Shown here piece by piece: positions 59,317 to 64,000 of a stretch of 64,000 nucleotides of DNA; within the stretch, counting starts at the first letter, position 1; the number at the start of each line of letters is the position of its first letter. The notes below the pieces were generated by a model. The model did no database searches, was not told where the DNA came from, and saw only the letters and a list, made by a program, of their open reading frames with translations. The DNA comes from Candidatus Peribacteria bacterium (GTDB lineage Bacteria > Patescibacteriota > Gracilibacteria > UBA1369 > 2-02-FULL-48-14), in NCBI GenBank assembly GCA_943349825.1, contig CALQZQ010000007.1, positions 1-64,000 of the forward strand, written 5' to 3'. Position numbers and translations under genes: made by a program.

Positions 59317-60177
59317 ATGATAACCAAAAACATGAAGCAAAGAGACATGAAAGACGACTTGCCCAAGAGATTGGGCAACGGAGGGATAGCCGAGGCATGG
59401 CTCGTTCAAGATCAAGAAACGGCTAGATTGGCGGTATCCAAAAGACTCATCTGTGATGAACATTTTCGACCTGCTATTCGTCTGGCGAGCCAAAGGGCCC
59501 ACGCTTTGCTTCAACCCCTGATTCCCTATCGTCCAAAGATTCAAATCCCCTACGAACCATTTTGGGGGGATGAAGCCATTTATGAATACATACCCGGAAC
59601 GCCACTAAACGAAACTGTGCCACAAGGCTTAGCTCTGGAAGAAAAATTGTATCTTGTAAAAAGACGTTTGATTCAGGCGGTGGATGCCATCAGTGAGTTG
59701 GCCGGGAAAGGCCTGGTACATTGTGACATCAGACCGGAAAATATGATTCTGACACCTGATAATGAAGTCTTTTTGATTGATCCGGATTTTACACTTGAAG
59801 CAGGAGACTACCGAAGAAAACAATTCCACGGACCTGTTTGGTTCACTGCACCCGAAGTTCTACGGGGAAGCCCTAGGTCAACCAGTGATTTATTTTCAGC
59901 CGGGGTATCTGCCTGGACACTTTTAGGAGCAAATCTGAGCATATTGCCTAGTCCAGTGGCGCTCTCAGAAGAACGCATGGAAGAAGGCTTTCATGGGGCC
60001 GCTTCAAAAGAAAGTCTTAAAAAAATCCGCCCCGTATTAGAAGGAGAAGATCCTGAATTCGTGAGACTTTTGGATGGACTGACAGATCCCAATCCTGCCC
60101 ATAGACCCATTCTGAGTGATTGCATAGCCTCACTCAGAGAGCACGTCGATGAAAGCGCGTACAGTTTACCCATGTGA
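59317..60177 (+). CDS. Ser/Thr protein kinase (Hanks type), compact
   Basis: A 286-aa kinase domain without a transmembrane or sensor part. The Gly-rich loop is RLGNGGIAEAWLV (residues 18-30), Lys42 lies in AVSKR, and the catalytic loop HCDIRPEN has His135, Asp137 and Asn142. The usual DFG reads DPD (155-157), APE is at 178-180, and DLFSAGVSAW holds Asp191. All key catalytic residues are present, so activity is likely. It could phosphorylate cell-division proteins, but substrates are unknown. It is followed by a convergent membrane gene. Confidence 0.85.
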   Translation: MITKNMKQRDMKDDLPKRLGNGGIAEAWLVQDQETARLAVSKRLICDEHFRPAIRLASQRAHALLQPLIPYRPKIQIPYEPFWGDEAIYEYIPGTPLNETVPQGLALEEKLYLVKRRLIQAVDAISELAGKGLVHCDIRPENMILTPDNEVFLIDPDFTLEAGDYRRKQFHGPVWFTAPEVLRGSPRSTSDLFSAGVSAWTLLGANLSILPSPVALSEERMEEGFHGAASKESLKKIRPVLEGEDPEFVRLLDGLTDPNPAHRPILSDCIASLREHVDESAYSLPM

Positions 60178-60191
60178 GGAGCTCTACTCGC

Positions 60192-61067
60192 TCATTGGGT
60201 AATGCTCCAGAGAAAGCTCGTAATGTCCCAATCACTGAGTGGATCTAGCGTTTGGTACGAACTAAAATTGATGTTGAAACGGCGCCCATCAACATTCTCC
60301 TGAAACAGGATGCAGTAGAAGACGTCCTCAGGACAAGAAAATAATGTGACATACTCGAAAAGGCCATCTCCACTCGAGAAATAAATATACTTGAGGGGCT
60401 CGTCCGCCGGTATTTCTTTAAACTGCATTACGGCTCCCGCTGACAAATCCGTTTTTACCAAAGAGTAGGTGAGGGGAGCACCTTCGACAGCCTGCATCTC
60501 CAGTAGATCACCGTCGTATTTGAAAGTGAAAGTATCGTCCACCGTATAGGAAGAAAGCCGAGCGTCGGCCTCCGCCTGATCTTGGGCTTCCAACTCGTTG
60601 AAATAGTCATTCGTGACTTCTTGGCGATAACGAGCCCACGCGTCGTAAGCGAAGAAGATGAGTTGAGAAAGAACCAAGGCAACGAGGCTGAAAATGTAAA
60701 ACCGCCGTGATAATTTTTTCCTCGCCGACCATTCGTACGTCAGCAGTATTTGTGAAGTGAGGATGATCCAAAGGAAAATACCGGAAGAAAGGGGCACCAA
60801 ATAATCATCGAAGCTCCAAGCAAGCTCACGATGTAAAGCAAAGTTAAGCACGATCAATACGATCCCAAAGACATAAAAAAAGATCTTCAGAATGCGCGCA
60901 AAAAGGGAACCGGGGTTTTTACGAATGACAAAAAACTGGAAGAGCAAACTCAAAAGAGCGACCAAAAGAAAGAAGCCAAGAATTCAAGCCAGCAGAGTTT
61001 CCACAGAGGAGCCACAGCCGGTGCAATGCGATACGGTAGCAATTGAATCGTCGGTGATAAAACTCAT
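60192..61067 (-). CDS. Membrane protein gene with an in-frame TGA at codon 28
   Basis: The ATG at 61067 overlaps the upstream stop as ATGA (61064-61067), the standard coupling in this window. Codons 2-27 encode SFITDD...VETLLA with a CTGC pair. Codon 28 is TGA (60986-60984). The same frame then continues ILGFFLLVALLSLLFQFF and runs to 60192. The remainder has four transmembrane segments and a C-terminal outer domain with FSCPEDVFYCILFQ. Without readthrough, translation could restart only at a TTG at 60965 inside the first membrane helix. The codon could be a nonsense mutation, readthrough, or Gly recoding as in Gracilibacteria; all are inference. Confidence 0.6.
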
Positions 61068-61462
61068 TGTTCAGCGCGTAAAAAATCCCAAAAATCATAG
61101 AGCGCAATGCCCAGATAAAGTAAGGCCGAGAATCCCACTACAATTTGGTACAAAGAAGGATAAATGATGTAAACCGCCACGCACATACTTTCGAGCATCA
61201 AGAAAATGAGGAGCATGAAAATAAAGGTCGCCGCATGGGCCAGCAATCTTCCCACAGGTGTATTCAATTTAGCCTTTTCGTAAGTGAAGGCAAAATTGGC
61301 GAAACAAACCGTCACCAGCAAAATGCTGAGAATCAACAGAAAATTTCCGAGTTGATCCACTTGGATGACGGAAAGGGAACTCGAAAAATAGGGCAGGGCG
61401 AGCAGCCCCAAAACAACAATGAAAAGGTTCTTAACGATATTTTCTTTGAAGTGCGACTTCAT
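61064..61462 (-). CDS. Four-helix membrane protein, hypothetical
   Basis: A 132-aa protein with four hydrophobic segments (about residues 11-30, 40-60, 72-95 and 100-122) and short loops. No family is recognised. It overlaps the next gene by ATGA, so the two membrane proteins are likely to act together. The toxin gene upstream is 31 nt away. Confidence 0.7.
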   Translation of the reverse strand: MKSHFKENIVKNLFIVVLGLLALPYFSSSLSVIQVDQLGNFLLILSILLVTVCFANFAFTYEKAKLNTPVGRLLAHAATFIFMLLIFLMLESMCVAVYIIYPSLYQIVVGFSALLYLGIALYDFWDFLRAEQ

Positions 61463-61493
61463 GAGCCCAGTCTATCGAATCTTTCCAAGGATC

Positions 61494-61760
61494 TCAAATT
61501 TCGTAAATATCTTTGCGGTTTTTAATGCGGAGTATTTTCAAAATTCGTACTTCCCCAGAAGCTTCCAGCTGAAATACAACGCGATATTCGCCCACTCGGA
61601 ATCGAAAGCGATTTCTAAAACCTTGAAGCGTTTTTGCAAAAGCCAATACATCTTTCTGTTGAGCGTAAAAATGAAGTTTAGCGGTGATTCGCTTGGAAAT
61701 ATGTCGGTCTAGTTGGGCCAAATCATTCAGAGCATCTTTGGAATAAATGAGGAGAAACAT
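61494..61760 (-). CDS. RelE/ParE-family toxin
   Basis: An 88-aa basic protein with SKDALNDLAQLDRHISKRIT, a LQGFRNRFRFRVGEYRVVFQ block and final LRIKNRKDIYE, all matching RelE-type mRNA interferases. It directly follows its antitoxin (1-nt gap), the usual order for YefM-type systems. Confidence 0.85.
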   Translation of the reverse strand: MFLLIYSKDALNDLAQLDRHISKRITAKLHFYAQQKDVLAFAKTLQGFRNRFRFRVGEYRVVFQLEASGEVRILKILRIKNRKDIYEI

Positions 61761-61761
61761 A

Positions 61762-62016
61762 TCAGTCGAGACCCAAAGATTTTAAAACCTCTTCCTGCGT
61801 GTAATATTCACCTCGCGCAATTTGAGCTTCCGCCTCATCGAGTTCTTTCCTCAACTTTTCCATCGCAAAAGCTTTCTCATCCACCGGAATCACTTCCAGC
61901 ACAGGGACATTTTTGCGCAGCACGATGTAACGGACGCCTTTTCCAGTTCGCGCTTTTTTTGTGTAACTAGCCATATTTTGACGAAATTCTTTCATACCAA
62001 CGAATTTAGTGACCAT
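61762..62016 (-). CDS. Phd/YefM-type antitoxin
   Basis: An 84-aa protein: the N-terminal VGMKEFRQNMASYTKKAR and VLRKNVPVLEVIPVDE form the Phd/YefM DNA-binding domain. The Glu-rich C-terminus (RKELDEAEAQIARGEYYT) binds toxin. The gene starts next to several inverted repeats. Confidence 0.83.
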   Translation of the reverse strand: MVTKFVGMKEFRQNMASYTKKARTGKGVRYIVLRKNVPVLEVIPVDEKAFAMEKLRKELDEAEAQIARGEYYTQEEVLKSLGLD

Positions 62017-62041
62017 AAAATCAATGTTTAGAGGTACCTTA

Positions 62042-62082
62042 AGTGTACACTATAAAATCAATTTTGAAATGGCGTATTTCAA
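62042..62082. repeat. Palindromes upstream of the Phd/RelE pair
   Basis: A perfect 10-bp palindrome AGTGTACACT (62042-62051) and an inverted repeat TTGAAAT/ATTTCAA (62064-62070, 62076-62082) lie 25-65 nt before the antitoxin start. ATAAAATCAAT also occurs twice (62015-62025 and 62052-62062). They are probable operator elements for the antitoxin. Confidence 0.5.
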
Positions 62083-62172
62083 TTCTAACAAAAAAGATCT
62101 GACAAATCCCTGACATGTTTTTGTGCAAAACTTTATGTCTCTTGCAATGGACCTTTAAAACACCAGAGCGTA

Positions 62173-62200
62173 TTGACGGAAAACAAAAGAGGCTTATAGT
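62173..62200 (+). promoter_or_regulatory. Promoter for the 126-aa protein
   Basis: TTGACG (62173-62178), a 16-nt spacer and TATAGT (62195-62200). The ATG at 62223 lies 22 nt downstream without a Shine-Dalgarno sequence. An AGGCT/AGCCT pair (62190-62209) surrounds the -10 box. Confidence 0.5.
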
Positions 62201-62222
62201 TACGAGCCTTTAGTGAAATAAA

Positions 62223-62603
62223 ATGAAAGACTACTCAGACATACTCAGGCTCTTCCTGGAGAGGGATTATAGGGTCTTAGAGGGAAATCCCGCTAATGGA
62301 CAAATACCTTGGGCTCCACAGGGAAGAGAAGTTTTAATCTCCATAGGTGGATTACAAAGAAGAATACATCTTATTCTCCTTTCTTCAGAGCGCTGGCTTT
62401 CCACGGAAGGAGAGCCTCTCCAGCCCGAGGTCTTGTTAGAGGTGAGAGACGAACATGGAAGGGGGCCCGTAGCACTAAGCTTTCAAGAGTTTTTTGATAT
62501 ACTCACGAATCCAGAGACCAGTATATCTACTTCGAACACGGATTATCTCCAATATTCAGTAGCCCCATCCGTTCCGCCACCGCTTGTCCCGTGGGAGTCA
62601 TAG
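62223..62603 (+). CDS. Hypothetical 126-aa protein
   Basis: Unrecognised. The sequence has a helix (DILRLFLERDYRVLEG), a beta region (REVLISIGGLQRRIHLILLS) and a Pro-rich end. There is no signal peptide. It has a reasonable promoter, but its last 77 nt overlap the convergent serine dehydratase gene, which is unusual. Coding is likely but not sure. Confidence 0.5.
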   Translation: MKDYSDILRLFLERDYRVLEGNPANGQIPWAPQGREVLISIGGLQRRIHLILLSSERWLSTEGEPLQPEVLLEVRDEHGRGPVALSFQEFFDILTNPETSISTSNTDYLQYSVAPSVPPPLVPWES

Positions 62604-63456
62604 CGAGTCCTCCCAGTGCCGTTTCACGAATCTTCGGAGACATGAGATCACCCACTTCACGCATGGCACGCACCACTTCGTCGAAGGGCACGAAACTTTC
62701 TACGCCGAGGTAAGCCATATCCGAAGCGGACATCGCGAACACCGCGCCGATTCCATTACGTTTAATGCAGGGCACTTCCACGAGTCCTCCAATCGGATCG
62801 CACGCGAGCCCGATCATGTTTTTGAGCGCGAGCGAAGCCGCATGCAAACTCGTTTCCGGGGATTTTCCACGCACCTCCGTAAGGGCCGCCGCCGCCATGG
62901 CTGTCGCGCTGCCCACCTCGGCTTGGCAGCCTCCGGCGGCTCCCGAAAGCGTGGCCGTATTCGCAATCACCACACCGATCGCGCTCGCCGTGAGCATCAT
63001 CTGCACCATTTGGTCGCGCGTCAGGTCGAGTTTGAACTTCGCGCCGTAAATCACGCCCGGCAAAACTCCCGCCGCTCCCGCCGTGGGGAAGGCCAGAATC
63101 ACACCCATTCTTGCATTATTTTCTCCCGTGGCCACAGCCCCGAGCATCGCGCGGATGCACGCTTCATTCAGCAACAATTCTTTCTCCAGTTTTTTAAAAT
63201 CATGCACGCCCTTCGCGAGCAGCGGCGTGTTCTTTCCCACCATGCCGCTGGGCGAGAGTTCCGGATTCTCAATCGCGGCATCCACTCCATCAAAAATCAC
63301 CTGCAGGCGCTCCTCCAGCATCTTCCAAATTTCCTCTTTGCTGCGTGGAGACATCTGCATTTCGTAATGCAGCATCACGTCCCAAATGGGCATGTCGTTT
63401 TCAGAGCAACGTTGCAGCAATTCTTTCCCGTTGTGGAACATGAACGAGGCAGCCAT
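62527..63456 (-). CDS. sdaAA: L-serine dehydratase, iron-sulfur alpha subunit
   Basis: A 309-aa [4Fe-4S] lyase subunit converting serine to pyruvate and ammonia. The cluster cysteines are in SGAAGGCQAEVG and in LACDPIGGLVEVPC, both strongly conserved. The N-terminal third has the ENARMGVILAFPTAGAAGVLPG block. The gene follows the beta subunit with a 9-nt gap, the two-subunit arrangement of Gram-positives. Confidence 0.95.
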   Translation of the reverse strand: MAASFMFHNGKELLQRCSENDMPIWDVMLHYEMQMSPRSKEEIWKMLEERLQVIFDGVDAAIENPELSPSGMVGKNTPLLAKGVHDFKKLEKELLLNEACIRAMLGAVATGENNARMGVILAFPTAGAAGVLPGVIYGAKFKLDLTRDQMVQMMLTASAIGVVIANTATLSGAAGGCQAEVGSATAMAAAALTEVRGKSPETSLHAASLALKNMIGLACDPIGGLVEVPCIKRNGIGAVFAMSASDMAYLGVESFVPFDEVVRAMREVGDLMSPKIRETALGGLAMTPTGQAVAERMGLLNIGDNPCSK

Positions 63457-63465
63457 AAAATGAGG

Positions 63466-64000
63466 TTAAGAAGCGATTTTATTGAGTGAACGAGCGAACA
63501 AAATACCGTCTTCCTTTTCCAGGTCGAGCAAATCCTCGAGGGTCAAAGCCGTTTCGATGCTCAGCACCGACAGCACTTTGTTTTCAAACGCGAGATAACA
63601 GCTTTGCATATTCACAATGCGAATGGCTTTGTCTCCCAAAAAGCCGGTGATCTTCGCCAGCATTCCGGGACGGTTTTCATTTTCCGTTACCAGAGTGAAA
63701 TACTGCTCCGCGCCGTTTCCGGTGAGGTGCACATCGAAGCCGTTGATCTGAGTCATCACAATATTCCCGCCTCCAATCGAAGATCCAATCAGCTCCATCT
63801 TGCGCTCCGCATTCTCTAAAGTGATCCGCACAGTATTCGGATGGTGCTGCGCGCCCAAATTCCCAGGTTCAAACACATATTCCAAGCCTTTTTCCTTGGC
63901 ATGCTCAAACGCTGTTTTAATCCGTGCATCGTTCGGTGCAAACTTCATCACTCCACCCAAAAGCGCTCGGTCCGTGGCATGGCCTTTATAGACTTCTCCA
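63466..64000 (-). CDS. sdaAB: L-serine dehydratase, beta subunit (5' end outside the window)
   Basis: The frame is open at the window edge. Visible residues (177) start GEVYKGHATDRALLGG, the family's conserved GHGTDRAL block, so about 40-50 N-terminal residues lie beyond base 64000. The remaining part includes HHPNTVRITLEN, IGGGNI and a C-terminal ACT domain (YFTLVTENENRPGMLAKITGFLGDKAIRI), which may bind a regulatory amino acid. An internal ATG at 63960 is not the true start. It is co-transcribed with sdaAA. Confidence 0.93.
   Translation of the reverse strand, partial: GEVYKGHATDRALLGGVMKFAPNDARIKTAFEHAKEKGLEYVFEPGNLGAQHHPNTVRITLENAERKMELIGSSIGGGNIVMTQINGFDVHLTGNGAEQYFTLVTENENRPGMLAKITGFLGDKAIRIVNMQSCYLAFENKVLSVLSIETALTLEDLLDLEKEDGILFARSLNKIAS

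Noticed and set aside
60962-61067. Whole-window reading of TGA as Gly (code 25)
   Set aside because: Many genes here end in TGA within ATGA overlaps (murG, the GT4 gene, paralogues C and D and others). Reading these as Gly would fuse unrelated genes out of frame, so TGA is normally a stop.
60919-61107. 62-codon minus-strand ORF in another frame at the broken membrane gene
   Set aside because: The frame starting at 61067 continues the membrane protein and has the ATGA coupling. This other frame lacks similarity to anything and ends inside the membrane helix region.

Overview
This 64 kb window is a compact bacterial chromosome segment. Genes sit close together on both strands, base composition is roughly half GC, and many neighbours share an ATGA or TGATG stop/start overlap. 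I see no tRNA, rRNA, CRISPR array or insertion sequence. Small lipoproteins, S-layer-homology proteins, a DUF4012 protein, a shortened alanyl-tRNA synthetase, a DUF4143 ATPase, VirD4/TraG-type ATPase and ATP-dependent PurP enzymes together suggest a Candidate Phyla Radiation bacterium. The best guess is Peregrinibacteria or a relative; this is inferred from gene content, not from a marker tree. TGA works as a normal stop in most genes, with one intriguing exception at 60984-60986. Shine-Dalgarno sequences are scarce, and several promoters place the -10 box only 6-9 nt before the start codon.

Layout. 1-2.3 kb: the end of aroE, a Fic protein with its own operator, and lspA. 2.4-8.4 kb: two very large unrecognised proteins in one operon. 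8.5-15.4 kb: a DUF4143 ATPase, then a tight ftsW-murG-glycosyltransferase-PH protein-LemA-like-miaB operon. 15.4-24.6 kb: paired lipoproteins, alaS, a DUF3352-like/DUF4012 pair, and mutL with a small membrane protein. 24.7-36.5 kb: a LysM/M23 peptidase, yidD, purH, lipoproteins, two SLH proteins, uppP, a sulfatase, and two PurP-type ATP-grasp enzymes.

36.5-40.6 kb: a RimK-like ATP-grasp gene preceded by a 25-codon peptide gene and a terminator-like hairpin (a possible peptide-modification locus), an AbrB/RelE-type toxin-antitoxin pair, and a large VirD4/TraG-like ATPase. 40.6-50.2 kb: five paralogous cysteine-rich proteins with zinc ribbons, interrupted by a TrmB-like regulator and a PIN toxin-antitoxin pair. 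I do not recognise this family. It and the peptide/ATP-grasp locus are the best candidates for something undescribed.

50.2-64 kb: a sugar-nucleotidyltransferase, a beta-propeller-like lipoprotein, a 2-oxoacid:ferredoxin oxidoreductase operon with a [2Fe-2S] ferredoxin, an orphan 542-aa protein divergent from a second TrmB-like regulator, a [4Fe-4S] ferredoxin, purN, a Ser/Thr kinase, two membrane proteins (one with an in-frame TGA), a third toxin-antitoxin pair, and both parts of L-serine dehydratase. Serine dehydratase (serine to pyruvate), the oxidoreductase (2-oxoacid to acyl-CoA plus reduced ferredoxin) and the two ferredoxins would fit a fermentative route. LspA with at least seven lipobox proteins, plus the SEDS, MurG, UppP and LysM/M23 genes, points to an active peptidoglycan-based surface decorated with lipoproteins and S-layer-type proteins.
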